A stretch of DNA of 64,000 nucleotides from Flavobacteriales bacterium. Its GTDB lineage: Bacteria > Bacteroidota > Bacteroidia > Flavobacteriales_D > CAJJDF01. The position numbers were made by a program, and so were the translations under genes. The DNA lies in the NCBI GenBank assembly GCA_018609055.1, contig JABAYJ010000006.1, forward strand, positions 198,805 to 262,804, read 5' to 3'. Each line of letters opens with the position of its first letter. Position 1 is the first letter of the stretch. The notes beneath the pieces are model-generated. The model saw only the letters and a program-made list of their open reading frames with translations. It had not been told where the DNA came from and searched no databases. Of this stretch, positions 1-9,641 are shown piece by piece.

Positions 1-326
1 TGAGTTTCATCCTTTGCTGGATCAATAAACTCAAAATAAATATTAGAACCTCCGTAGGCTTTTAACTCACTCAGTTTTTCTTTTAGTGCAAGCTGCAGTT
101 TTCTTAATTCTGGTGGTAAATCTCCTTCAAGATATACTTCAAATCTCAACTCATCTTTAATAAGCGAATCATTCTGAAGTATTTCAATCGTCTTTTCCGA
201 CAAAGAATGAATCTTTTCTTCGGTCAAATCCATTCGTAAAAACTTCTTGGAACCAATGAAATTAACTAGTATAATAACTACTGCTACTGCTACTATTTGT
301 ATGGTAAACTTTGTTCTTTGACCCAT
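1..326 (-). CDS. gldG: GldG, gliding/T9SS ABC transporter auxiliary protein (partial, N-terminal 108 residues)
   Basis: Only the first 108 codons lie in the window; the gene continues past position 1. The protein starts MGQRTKFTIQIVAVAVVIIL, one N-terminal membrane helix, followed by a soluble region with an FEVYLEGDLPPELRKL stretch typical of GldG/ABC-2 auxiliary proteins, which face the periplasm. Its ATG overlaps the gldF stop codon by one base (TAATG), so the two are translationally coupled. In flavobacteria GldA (ATPase), GldF (permease) and GldG form an ABC transporter linked to gliding motility. GldG is recognised from the order with gldF and the N-terminal sequence; the C-terminal half cannot be checked here. 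Confidence 0.85.
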   Translation of the reverse strand, partial: MGQRTKFTIQIVAVAVVIILVNFIGSKKFLRMDLTEEKIHSLSEKTIEILQNDSLIKDELRFEVYLEGDLPPELRKLQLALKEKLSELKAYGGSNIYFEFIDPAKDET

Positions 327-1054
327 TATTTCAATCGTTTTAAACTCAGTTTAGTAGCTAATAAAAACACCACAATTAAACTCAAAAAATACAAAATATC
401 ACGAGTGTCAATCACTCCCTTTTGGATAGAAGAATAATGTTCGTTTATCCCCAAATTCTTTACAAAATAAGCTGTAGAACCAGAAGGCAAATTATTTCCA
501 ATAAAATCGAATCCTAAATAAGCTACAAAACAAAGTAGCAAAGAAATAAGAAAAGAAACCATTTGGTTTTGAGCAATAGATGAGGCAAAAAGACCAATAG
601 CCAAAAATCCAGATCCTAAGAAAAACAAGCCGATATAAGAACCAATTGTTCCTCCAGAATCAATGTTCCCAACTGGATCTCCCAATTGCACTATCGAGTA
701 ATAATAAACTACAGTTGGCAACAAAGAAAAAATCAACAGGACTATTCCTGCCAAGTACTTTGCCATCACAATCTGAAAATCTGTTAGTGGTTTGGTGAAT
801 AGGAGCTCAAGCGTTTGCATTCTTCTTTCCTCAGCAAATAACCTCATGGTAATTGCAGGAATCAAAAACAAAAATACAGCAGGTGCATTTGCAAACAAGA
901 ATCCCATATCCGAAAAACCATTGTCGTACACATTGGTTTCTCCTGGAATTATCCACATAAACATTCCTATTGCAAGCAGAAATACGATAATTGCAATATA
1001 ACCAACTACCGAACTAAAAAAACCGCTAACCTCTTTCCTGATAAGTGAAATCAT
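326..1054 (-). CDS. gldF: GldF, gliding motility-associated ABC transporter permease
   Basis: A 242-residue integral membrane protein with about six hydrophobic helices and the ABC-2 permease pattern: an N-terminal MISLIRKEVSGFFSS amphipathic start, and the conserved loop AEERRMQTLELLFTKPLT after the second helix, which is the hallmark of GldF/NosY-type permeases. Length is normal for GldF. It begins 3 nt after the ACT-domain gene and overlaps gldG by one base, so the three genes look like one transcript. The partner ATPase GldA is not in this window. GldF, GldG and GldA are known to be needed for gliding in Flavobacterium johnsoniae, though non-gliding relatives keep them too. Confidence 0.93.
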   Translation of the reverse strand: MISLIRKEVSGFFSSVVGYIAIIVFLLAIGMFMWIIPGETNVYDNGFSDMGFLFANAPAVFLFLIPAITMRLFAEERRMQTLELLFTKPLTDFQIVMAKYLAGIVLLIFSLLPTVVYYYSIVQLGDPVGNIDSGGTIGSYIGLFFLGSGFLAIGLFASSIAQNQMVSFLISLLLCFVAYLGFDFIGNNLPSGSTAYFVKNLGINEHYSSIQKGVIDTRDILYFLSLIVVFLLATKLSLKRLK

Positions 1055-1057
1055 GGA

Positions 1058-1711
1058 TTATTTTTTCTTAAATGACATCAATAATGTAAACACTCTATCA
1101 ATGTCTTCGTTTTTCACTACTAACGTTATTTCATTGGTAGTAGATATAATTTCGAAGATATTAATGTTTTCCCAAGCAATTTTTTTCAATAAAAAATAAT
1201 AAGCTCCAGGAACATTAAACTCAGGTAGTCTAAGTGTTACAGAAGATAAATCTTCCATTTTGAACAACATTGTTTCGTTCTTAAACAATTCGTCTACTTT
1301 ATCAGACAATGATTTAATTACCACAATATTTGACTCGTAAACTCCTTGAGAAACTGTACAGAACCCATCAACTTTATCACTTGATGCTTCTAATAATTTC
1401 ATTTGGGCATTTGCCAAAGTTGGAGAATTTTTAAACGCATAATCATTCAAATTACTACGGATAATGATATCTCCAAGAGAACTCATAAACTCTTCTATTC
1501 GTCCATTAATCCCATGAAATTTCTCGAATTTCATACGGTTAATAGCCATCACAAGCGCTCCTGTGTTTACTTCTTTCCCAAGCTCTTCTTCTACTTTGGG
1601 TTTAAGCATACGGGCAAGTGAAGAAATGTTTATCAAATCTTCGGCAATAGATTCTTCTAAAAAAGGGGATGCCGAAATCTCCTTTTCAATAATTTTTGAA
1701 ATTGAACTCAT
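1058..1711 (-). CDS. ACT-domain protein (aspartokinase-like regulatory domain), function unknown
   Basis: A soluble protein of 217 residues. The N-terminal half (about 1-75) is helical, with a helix-turn-helix-like pattern (LARMLKPKVEEELGKEVNTG). The C-terminal half carries two beta-alpha-beta stretches, around residues 120-150 and 155-215 (LPEFNVPGAYYFLLKKIAWENI; NEITLVVKNEDIDRVFTLL), like the tandem ACT domains of aspartokinase. No kinase motif is present, so although related proteins are often named aspartate kinase, it cannot be one. It is probably a small-molecule-binding regulator (inference). It lies upstream of, and 3 nt from, gldF. An inverted repeat lies about 90 nt upstream of its start. 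Confidence 0.6.
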   Translation of the reverse strand: MSSISKIIEKEISASPFLEESIAEDLINISSLARMLKPKVEEELGKEVNTGALVMAINRMKFEKFHGINGRIEEFMSSLGDIIIRSNLNDYAFKNSPTLANAQMKLLEASSDKVDGFCTVSQGVYESNIVVIKSLSDKVDELFKNETMLFKMEDLSSVTLRLPEFNVPGAYYFLLKKIAWENINIFEIISTTNEITLVVKNEDIDRVFTLLMSFKKK

Positions 1712-1797
1712 GTAATACCTTAACTAGTGGTTATTTTCTTTTTTCTAATACAATTATAACGAGTATTATTGAACAAAAAAAGCGTTTTTGTTTCTTT

Positions 1798-1848
1798 TTT
1801 AACAGATTCTGTTAAATACGACTATAATTTATACACATCTGTTAATAA
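1798..1848. promoter_or_regulatory. Inverted repeat TTTAACAG-N3-CTGTTAAA with an extra TCTGTTAA half-site
   Basis: An 8-bp perfect inverted repeat (1798-1805 and 1809-1816) in the gap between rlmD and the ACT-domain gene. A further TCTGTTAA half-site lies near 1839-1846. No U-run follows on either strand, so it is not an obvious terminator. It may be an operator for the leftward ACT/gldFG transcript; this is inference only. Confidence 0.3.
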
Positions 1849-1856
1849 ACTAAAAT

Positions 1857-3326
1857 TTAGCTTTTCTCAAATATTGCAATTGCCTCAATGTGAGCTGTAT
1901 GCGGAAACTGATCTACAAAACTGATTTTCTTCATTTCGTAACCGTGTTCTTTCAACACTTCAATATCACGAGACTGAGTTGCAGGATTACATGAAACATA
2001 CACAATTCGTTTTGCTCCAGTCTTACCAACCTTAATCAATGTTTTAGGAGCTATTCCTCCTCTAGGCGGATCCAGTACAATTGTTTTTATTTTCCCTTCA
2101 TATTCTGGGTATTGAGATAAAAATTTTCCAACATCAGCAGCAAACCATTTGGCTGTGCTTACTTCGTTTCGTTTGGCATTCTCTTTGGCGTTTTCAATTG
2201 CTTCTGCCACAATATCAACCCCTATTACTTGTACTCCAGTCTTTTTAGAAATCAATTGACCTATTGTTCCTGTTCCACAGAATAAATCCATAACCATATC
2301 TTGGTCTGAATAGTCCATTCCTTCCATCACGTAATCAATTACTTTGGTGTACAACCTCTCAGCTGATTTTGGATTTGTTTGGAAAAAACTTTGCATACTT
2401 ACCTCAAACGATAATCCCAACAAATTTTCTTTAATCAAATTCTCTCCGTACAGCATTTCATAATCGTTCTCATCATTATGAGCACGTTCTCCTAAACTAT
2501 CATTTATCGTAAATAAAATTCCTGCTACTCTTTCGCCAAATAAATCCAATACACATTTCACAAAAGCCTGCTTATCAAAATGTACCAACCCTGTTTTAGA
2601 AGTAGTTAAATTCAACAATAACTGATTGTTAGCGTATGATTTACGTACCGTTAAATACCTGTAAAAACCATGCTTTTTTGGAGGATGCCAAGCAGGTAAT
2701 CCTGTTTTCTCCAAGTAAGTTCGTATGTCTTGTAGTTTGTTTTCAAACTCCACATCAAATAAACCTGAGTCTTTATCCAAATCCTCTACAATCCACCAAG
2801 TTCCTCTTCTCTTAAATCCTAATGCAAACTCATCATCTAGAGTTTCTTCCTCTTTTAAATCGTAACGGATTGTGCTAAATGCATATTCCATTTTGTTACG
2901 GTAATGGAAACTCGTAGGCGATTCAATATAGGTATCAAACAAGTCTTCAATATTGTCTACTTTACCAATTCTACGGTATTGTTCTATAGTTGTGCTTTTC
3001 TTGTATTCTCTTTGTTTCTCAACAGGAAGTGTAATGTACGGAGCTCCCGAAATTGGTTGAAATTCAACTGGAGTTTCATCAGGAGATTTCTCTAGTATTT
3101 CCATTAATTTCCCCTCTAAGAAGCTTTTTTTCTTCTTAAAAATCCTTGCTCTCACCTTTTGCCCAGGAATAGTATTGGGTACAAACATCACAATTTTACC
3201 TTCTTCAAGTTGGAGCTTAGCCAATCCTTTTCCTCCAAAAGCCATGTCGGTAATGGTTACGTCTATAGCATTTCCTTTTTTAATGTCTTGGGCAGTGTAA
3301 ATCATGGTTGTTTGTTTAGACTGCAA
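1857..3326 (-). CDS. rlmD: 23S rRNA (uracil-5)-methyltransferase RlmD-like
   Basis: A SAM-dependent RNA m5U methyltransferase of 489 residues. An N-terminal TRAM domain (about 15-75) precedes the catalytic domain, which has the FQTNP motif (about 310), the SAM-binding DLFCGTGTIG loop (about 347), DPPRGG (about 420) and the catalytic-Cys motif VSCNPAT (about 445). Family knowledge: RlmD/RumA methylates 23S rRNA U1939. Unusually, no cysteine occurs in the first 160 residues, so the 4Fe-4S cluster ligands of E. coli RumA are missing and GAPYITLPVEKQ stands in their place. An alternative start at 3305 (MIYTAQD) would drop seven residues. The exact target uridine cannot be told from sequence. Confidence 0.88.
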   Translation of the reverse strand: MQSKQTTMIYTAQDIKKGNAIDVTITDMAFGGKGLAKLQLEEGKIVMFVPNTIPGQKVRARIFKKKKSFLEGKLMEILEKSPDETPVEFQPISGAPYITLPVEKQREYKKSTTIEQYRRIGKVDNIEDLFDTYIESPTSFHYRNKMEYAFSTIRYDLKEEETLDDEFALGFKRRGTWWIVEDLDKDSGLFDVEFENKLQDIRTYLEKTGLPAWHPPKKHGFYRYLTVRKSYANNQLLLNLTTSKTGLVHFDKQAFVKCVLDLFGERVAGILFTINDSLGERAHNDENDYEMLYGENLIKENLLGLSFEVSMQSFFQTNPKSAERLYTKVIDYVMEGMDYSDQDMVMDLFCGTGTIGQLISKKTGVQVIGVDIVAEAIENAKENAKRNEVSTAKWFAADVGKFLSQYPEYEGKIKTIVLDPPRGGIAPKTLIKVGKTGAKRIVYVSCNPATQSRDIEVLKEHGYEMKKISFVDQFPHTAHIEAIAIFEKS

Positions 3327-3429
3327 AAATAGAAATAGTTAGCGGGATATAGGTTTCTTTTTACCAGAATAATAATTGAAAAAATAATTAGTCAATAAAT
3401 AAAAAACTAAACTAATTTTTACATATTTG

Positions 3430-3442
3430 GACAATATTTGTC
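3430..3442. promoter_or_regulatory. Imperfect palindrome GACAATATTTGTC upstream of XRE gene
   Basis: A near-palindrome 18 nt before the XRE start codon. C-protein-type regulators of restriction-modification systems autoregulate through short palindromes at this distance, so this is a candidate operator. Evidence is position and symmetry only. Confidence 0.3.
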
Positions 3443-3459
3443 TAAAACAATTTTGACCA

Positions 3460-3768
3460 ATGAAAACATTAGGTGACACATTAAAATTTGCTAGAGAAGA
3501 AAAAGAATTGATTCTTCGGAAAGTTGCTGCAGAAGTAGATATTGACCAATCTCTGATAAGTAAATTTGAGAAGAACGAAAGAAAACCCACAATGGAGCAA
3601 GTTGTAAGACTTGCTAAATTTTATAAACTTTCTGAAAGAGAATTAATCATTAGTTGGTATTCAGAAAAAATAGCAGAAGATTTGAAATATACAGAATCAA
3701 CCTCAGAAATACTTAAAGTAGCAGAAGAAAAAATAAACTATTACAAAGCTCAAGAAAATGGAAAATAA
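3460..3768 (+). CDS. XRE-family HTH regulator (restriction-modification controller-like)
   Basis: A 102-residue protein. Residues 4-60 form a Cro/CI-type helix-turn-helix (LGDTLKFAREEKELILRKVA, then DIDQSLISKFEKNERKPTME). The C-terminal 40 residues look helical and may help dimerisation. Its last codons overlap the ATG of the downstream cytosine methyltransferase remnant (ATG at 3758, inside the stop region of this gene). XRE genes overlapping a dcm-type methyltransferase are common in Bacteroidota R-M loci, where the XRE protein is a controller. The regulator is intact although its methyltransferase is destroyed, so it may now be an orphan. Confidence 0.8.
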   Translation: MKTLGDTLKFAREEKELILRKVAAEVDIDQSLISKFEKNERKPTMEQVVRLAKFYKLSERELIISWYSEKIAEDLKYTESTSEILKVAEEKINYYKAQENGK

Positions 3769-4271
3769 GAAAATAAGAAAATAAAAGTTGCAGAATTATT
3801 TGCAGGTGTAGGAGGTTTTCGACTTGGACTTGAGAAAAGCGACTATGAAATTGTTTGGAGTAACCAATGGGAACCTTCAACCAAAATGCAACAAGACATA
3901 GGTCAACTATGGAGTAAATTTATGTCGGAAGGAATTGCAGATCAAATTCCAAACAAAGTGGATGCAAGTGTATTCTCCATCTATACCAACTACCAAGGTG
4001 ACCACACGGAACCGTATGACACGATATTAGGTTGCAAAGTAAAGTCACTTGATTCTATTCCAGAAGGATTAGTAGGACAAGCTTTTGATGGTGGAACCTA
4101 CGGAAAGTTTGTTTCTAAAGGAGACTTAACTCAAGGAGTTGTGTTTGGAACCTGAACGAAATATGGAATCAAAATTTGGACAGAGTGTACACGGCAGATT
4201 TTGAACTCTATGGAGAAAAAGCACAAAATCCAACAGATGCAGAAGTGGATGTATTAGTTGCAATTAAATAA
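3758..4271 (+). pseudogene. C5-cytosine methyltransferase 5' fragment fused to GyrI-like domain; two frame lesions
   Basis: Residues encoded from 3781 read KVAELFAGVGGFRLGLE then VWSNQWEPSTK, motif I and following segment of a DNA cytosine-5 methyltransferase. After about 37 codons the sequence changes at about 3885 into a GyrI/AraC-effector-like small-molecule-binding domain (DIGQLWSKFMSEGIADQIPN, then FDGGTYGKF). Two lesions break the frame. An 8-nt tandem duplication (AAAATAAG) after the ATG at 3758 moves it out of frame. A one-base loss at 4153-4155 turns an expected TGG-AAC into TGA; past it the domain resumes in another phase (NEIWNQNLDRVYTADFELYG) and ends at 4271. An internal ATG at 3886 leaves an 89-codon open frame. 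Most likely a dead gene made by illegitimate joining. Confidence 0.8.
3762..3784 (+). repeat. 8-nt tandem repeat AAAATAAG, 2.9 copies, at methyltransferase start
   Basis: Two full copies of AAAATAAG (3762-3769, 3770-3777) and a partial third follow the methyltransferase ATG. Removing one copy gives an open frame ATG GAA AAT AAG AAA ATA AAA GTT joined to the methyltransferase coding frame. The repeat therefore explains the first frame break by slippage. Confidence 0.75.
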
Positions 4272-4279
4272 GAATAGAC

Positions 4280-4708
4280 ATGAGTAAATTGAAACTAACC
4301 ACAGATTTAGCTTTTGAAAATAAACTAGCAAACTACCCTGACCAAGTTCAGGGTAAATTGCAGTTTTTGAGAAAACTCATATTAAAAACTGCTTCAGAAA
4401 TTCCTGAGGTAAAACAACTGGAAGAAACCTTGAAATGGGGAGAGCCTAGTTTTGTTACCAAACATGGAAGCACCCTGAGAATGGATTGGAAAAAAGCCGC
4501 ACCAGACGAATACAAACTATATTTTAAATGCACCAGCAGATTGGTGGAGACTTTTAGAATCGTATTTGGTGATTTTTTCAACTACGAAAATAACCGAGCC
4601 ATCATATTTAAACTAGACCAAGAAATTCCAGAAGCAGAAATAAAAAAATGTATAACCGCTACACTTACTTACCACAAAGTAAAGAATAACCTTACTTTGG
4701 GATTGTAA
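4280..4708 (+). CDS. DUF1801 (YdhG-like) domain protein
   Basis: A small cytosolic protein of 142 residues with the DUF1801 pattern: a helical N-terminus, then LEETLKWGEPSFV (around 55-67), a central sheet with EYKLYFKCTSR, and a C-terminal EIKKCITATLTYHK helix. The biochemical role of this family is not established. It starts 9 nt after the decayed GyrI-like fragment on the same strand, but nothing suggests a functional link. The frame is intact, in contrast to its upstream neighbour. Confidence 0.75.
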   Translation: MSKLKLTTDLAFENKLANYPDQVQGKLQFLRKLILKTASEIPEVKQLEETLKWGEPSFVTKHGSTLRMDWKKAAPDEYKLYFKCTSRLVETFRIVFGDFFNYENNRAIIFKLDQEIPEAEIKKCITATLTYHKVKNNLTLGL

Positions 4709-4769
4709 AACAACTTTAATATATACTGAGAAATTTTAAAAATCGAATAAAATTTTGATTGAAAACTTT

Positions 4770-4804
4770 CATTTGTTAAATATCTAACTACATTTGTTAA
4801 ATAT
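4770..4804 (+). promoter_or_regulatory. 14-nt direct repeat CATTTGTTAAATAT, 21-nt period, in lysine-pathway promoter
   Basis: Two perfect copies (4770-4783 and 4791-4804) lie 21 nt apart start to start, two helical turns, ending 11 nt before the aspartokinase ATG. A TACATTTG box at 4789-4796 matches the Bacteroidota -7 consensus TAnnTTTG and overlaps the second copy, so a bound protein would probably interfere with transcription start. No lysine riboswitch-like leader is seen. Confidence 0.5.
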
Positions 4805-4815
4805 TTAATACAACT

Positions 4816-6129
4816 ATGAAAGTAATCAAATTTGGCGGCACTTCTTTAGGCTCTCCAGAAAGAATGAAAAAAGTAGCAGAATTGGTTTCTAAGGAAGAAG
4901 CTATTGTGGTACTTTCTGCAATAAGCGGAACTACCAACTCATTGACAGAAATAGCACAATTACTCTACAAAAACGAGAGAAACACTGCTAAGCAAAAGAT
5001 TACAGAACTACAAGCTAGCTATGTTATTTTTATAGATAATCTACTTCAAGAAAAGGCACAGCAGACAAAAGCAATAGACTTAGTGTCAAGTCATTTTTCA
5101 CATATCGATTCGTTTACGGAGGATTTATTTACCGTACACGAAGAAAAGATGATTCTTGCTCAGGGCGAATTATTATCCACAGCCCTATTCCAATTGCATT
5201 TGGAGGAATTAGGTATTCAGTCTTGCCTATTATCTGCTTTGGATTTTATGCGAATTGACAAAGATTTGGAACCAGATAGTTTTTATATCAAACACAATCT
5301 TGAGAGGGAATTAAAACAATGCGAAAGCAAACTCTATATTACTCAAGGATACATTTGCCGAAATGTGTTTGGTGAAATTGATAACTTGAAAAGAGGAGGA
5401 AGTGATTATTCGGCTTCACTTATTGGAGCAGCTATCCAGGCAACTGAGATAGAAATATGGACAGATATTGATGGTATGCACAACAATGATCCTAGAGTGG
5501 TTGACAAGACTTTTTCTATTGAGCAATTATCCTACAATGAAGCTGCAGAGTTAGCTTATTTTGGAGCAAAGATATTACACCCAGCAAGTGTTTATCCTGC
5601 ACAATTAAGTGAGATTCCTATTTGGCTTAAAAATACCATGGAACCAACTAAACTTGGGACTAAAATTGCCAAAACAGTTGATGATAGAGAATTCACAGCA
5701 ATTGCAGCCAAGGATGGAATTACAGCTATCAAAATTAAATCTGGGCGAATGCTATTGGCTTATGGTTTTTTACGTAAAATCTTTGATATTTTTGAACGAT
5801 ACAAAACTCCAATTGATGTAATTACTACTTCCGAAGTTGCTGTTTCAATTACCATTGATGACAATTCAAACTTAGATGCAATTCAGGAAGAATTAAGGTA
5901 TTTGGGTGAAGTAGAAGTGAATAAAAACCTATCTATCGTTTGTGTAGTAGGTAATTTCTCTCACGATTCTATGGGAGCTGGAAATAAGATTTTTGAAAGC
6001 ATCAAACACATTCCTATCCGAATGGTTTCTTATGGTGGAAGTCAGCACAATGTCTCTATTGTGATAGAAACAGAGTATAAGAAAGAAGCGTTAGTTTCTT
6101 TGAATAATGGACTTTTTAATCAGAACTAA
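4816..6129 (+). CDS. lysC: Aspartate kinase (monofunctional)
   Basis: Phosphorylates aspartate in the first step of the lysine/DAP, threonine and methionine pathway. The protein has 437 residues: an amino-acid-kinase domain with the N-terminal MKVIKFGGTSLGSPERM signature, the GGSDYSASLIGAA motif (about 195-207) and EIWTDIDGMHNNDPRVV (about 215-231), then C-terminal ACT-type regulatory domains (about 300-437). Length fits a monofunctional aspartokinase without homoserine dehydrogenase. lysA follows immediately, so this isozyme probably serves DAP/lysine synthesis and may be lysine-sensitive (inference). A paired direct repeat in its promoter suggests transcriptional control. The symbol is assigned by context; the general family call is firm. 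Confidence 0.9.
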   Translation: MKVIKFGGTSLGSPERMKKVAELVSKEEAIVVLSAISGTTNSLTEIAQLLYKNERNTAKQKITELQASYVIFIDNLLQEKAQQTKAIDLVSSHFSHIDSFTEDLFTVHEEKMILAQGELLSTALFQLHLEELGIQSCLLSALDFMRIDKDLEPDSFYIKHNLERELKQCESKLYITQGYICRNVFGEIDNLKRGGSDYSASLIGAAIQATEIEIWTDIDGMHNNDPRVVDKTFSIEQLSYNEAAELAYFGAKILHPASVYPAQLSEIPIWLKNTMEPTKLGTKIAKTVDDREFTAIAAKDGITAIKIKSGRMLLAYGFLRKIFDIFERYKTPIDVITTSEVAVSITIDDNSNLDAIQEELRYLGEVEVNKNLSIVCVVGNFSHDSMGAGNKIFESIKHIPIRMVSYGGSQHNVSIVIETEYKKEALVSLNNGLFNQN

Positions 6130-6130
6130 G

Positions 6131-7267
6131 ATGAAGAAAGAAAAACTTATTCAACACAGAACTCCTTTCTATTGTTACGATTTGAAGCTACTTAACCAAA
6201 CACTTGACCAAGCACAAACTCATGCCAAAAAACATGATTATCACATTCATTATGCAATGAAAGCCAATACAAATGATCGAATTTTGGAGGTAATCCAGAG
6301 CAAAAATTTTGGAGCAGATTGTGTGAGCGGAAATGAAGTTAAAAAAGCTCTAGAAAAAGGTTTTAAACCCAATCAAATTGCTTTTGCAGGAGTAGGAAAA
6401 TCTGACGAAGAAATAGAAATTGGATTGCAAAATGACATCTTTACTTTTAATTGCGAGTCGGTTCAAGAAATTGAAATCATAAATGAATTAGCTACTAAAG
6501 CGAATAAAGTAGCACGAATTGCATTGAGATTAAACCCAAATGTAGATGCCAAAACTCACAAATATATCACTACTGGTTTGGAAGAGAATAAATTCGGAAT
6601 TAACAGCTGGGAATTAGAAGGTTTATTGGAAAAACTACCTTCATTATCAAATATAAAAGTAACTGGATTGCATTTTCATATTGGATCACAAATTACTTCT
6701 ATGACTCCTTTTAAAAATCTATGTATTCGAGTGAATGAACTAAACCAGTGGTTTTTGGACAGAGGAATTCACATTGAACATCTAAACCTTGGAGGTGGAT
6801 TAGGTATTGATTATCAGAACCCTAAGGAAAATCCAATTCCAGATTTTGAGTTATTCTTTGGAGTATTTAAGCAGTTTCTTGAACCAAGGGTTCATCAAGA
6901 AATTCATTTTGAATTGGGTCGATCTTTAGTTGCCAACTGTGGAAGTTTAATCTCCAAAGTATTGTACATTAAAAATGGAATTAAAACAAACTTCGCTATT
7001 ATAGATGCTGGAATGACAGAACTTATACGACCTGCTTTGTACCAAGCCTCCCACTCTATCGAAAACTTAACTTCAGTATCTTCTGATTCGGAATTTTATG
7101 ATGTTGTAGGTCCAATTTGTGAATCATCTGATTGTTTTGGCAAAAAGATAGAACTGAAACCTACCAAAAGAGGAGATTATATCAAAATTCATAGCACAGG
7201 TGCTTATGGGGAAGTAATGACTTCTGGATATAATTTGAGAGAGCAGAATCCTGTTGTGTTTGTTTAG
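6131..7267 (+). CDS. lysA: Diaminopimelate decarboxylase
   Basis: A PLP enzyme that converts meso-diaminopimelate to lysine. It shows the fold-type III decarboxylase pattern: HYAMKANTN (PLP lysine, about residue 42), LHFHIGSQI (about 183), LNLGGGLGIDY (about 217), ELGRSLVANCG (about 262) and GPICESSDCFGK (about 330), the last supplying the catalytic Cys. The start at 6131 (MKKEKLIQHRTPFYCYD) sits one base after the aspartokinase stop and is preferred over an in-frame ATG at 6107, which would overlap the upstream gene by 23 nt. Both genes probably form one operon. At 378 residues it is slightly shorter than the usual 400-420, but all core motifs are present. Confidence 0.93.
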   Translation: MKKEKLIQHRTPFYCYDLKLLNQTLDQAQTHAKKHDYHIHYAMKANTNDRILEVIQSKNFGADCVSGNEVKKALEKGFKPNQIAFAGVGKSDEEIEIGLQNDIFTFNCESVQEIEIINELATKANKVARIALRLNPNVDAKTHKYITTGLEENKFGINSWELEGLLEKLPSLSNIKVTGLHFHIGSQITSMTPFKNLCIRVNELNQWFLDRGIHIEHLNLGGGLGIDYQNPKENPIPDFELFFGVFKQFLEPRVHQEIHFELGRSLVANCGSLISKVLYIKNGIKTNFAIIDAGMTELIRPALYQASHSIENLTSVSSDSEFYDVVGPICESSDCFGKKIELKPTKRGDYIKIHSTGAYGEVMTSGYNLREQNPVVFV

Positions 7268-7286
7268 GTTGGAACCTCCTAAAGCA

Positions 7287-8941
<1,655 letters not shown>

Positions 8942-8947
8942 GAAAGC

Positions 8948-9562
8948 ATGAGAAAATATATTGAACTATTTTTTTTATATGTTTTAGCTCCACTTATTTT
9001 ATTAGTGGAAATTCATTACGGATTTAAAATCACGTATTTTCTACTTGGATTTATTTATGTGGCCTACATCACCATAAAAGAGGAGGAAATTGAATGGAAA
9101 ATTGAGTGGAGACTCAAAACAAGAGGTCTTCTAGTTCCATTAATAATTCGATTTTTCTTTATTTTAATTACCACATTCTTATTCATTCACTTTTTTGAAG
9201 GGGAGAAATTATTTAATGTAATCACCAACAAACCCTCTCTTTGGGCTTGGTTTAGCTTGGTTTATATTGGTCTGTCAGTTATTCCTCAAGAGTTTCTTTA
9301 TCGAACTTTATTCTTTAGACGTTACAAACAATTATTCTCAAATAAATGGGTGTTTTTCGCAGTAAACTGTGTGCTATTTTCCTTTGCCCATATCTGGCTG
9401 CAAAGCTATGTTGTACTCTTATTTACTTTTGTTGGAGGAATATTTTATTTCCTAACCTACAACCATACAAGATCACTTTTGTTTGTTTGTATTGAGCATG
9501 CTGCTTATGGGCTTTGGTTGTTTACAGTTGGTTTTGGAGAATTATTTAACTTTCCCGTATAA
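8948..9562 (+). CDS. CPBP-family intramembrane metalloprotease
   Basis: A 204-residue membrane protein with about six helices. It carries the CPBP (CAAX protease/bacteriocin-processing, Abi) motifs: PQEFLYRTLFFRRY (about 114-127, EExxR-like with a single E), FAHIW (about 147-151) and a late histidine in IEHAAYGLWL (about 182). Substrates in bacteria are mostly unknown. It starts 6 nt after the ABC-F gene and is likely co-transcribed with it. A shorter paralogue lies 250 nt downstream, so this is a tandem duplication. The first glutamate of the usual EE pair is Q, as in the paralogue, which is compatible with but does not prove activity. Confidence 0.82.
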   Translation: MRKYIELFFLYVLAPLILLVEIHYGFKITYFLLGFIYVAYITIKEEEIEWKIEWRLKTRGLLVPLIIRFFFILITTFLFIHFFEGEKLFNVITNKPSLWAWFSLVYIGLSVIPQEFLYRTLFFRRYKQLFSNKWVFFAVNCVLFSFAHIWLQSYVVLLFTFVGGIFYFLTYNHTRSLLFVCIEHAAYGLWLFTVGFGELFNFPV

Positions 9563-9641
9563 ATACGACCATTAAATAGTTTGTCTAAATCGACAAAATA
9601 AAATAGCAAAGTGAGGAGTTATATAAGTAAACCCCTTATAC

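Noticed and set aside
3339..3590. 83-codon minus-strand frame opposite the XRE gene
   Set aside because: It is antisense to a well-supported HTH gene and has no family features.
4709..4815. Lysine riboswitch before aspartokinase
   Set aside because: The leader is only about 100 nt, AT-rich and without the conserved helices; a paired direct repeat is present instead.
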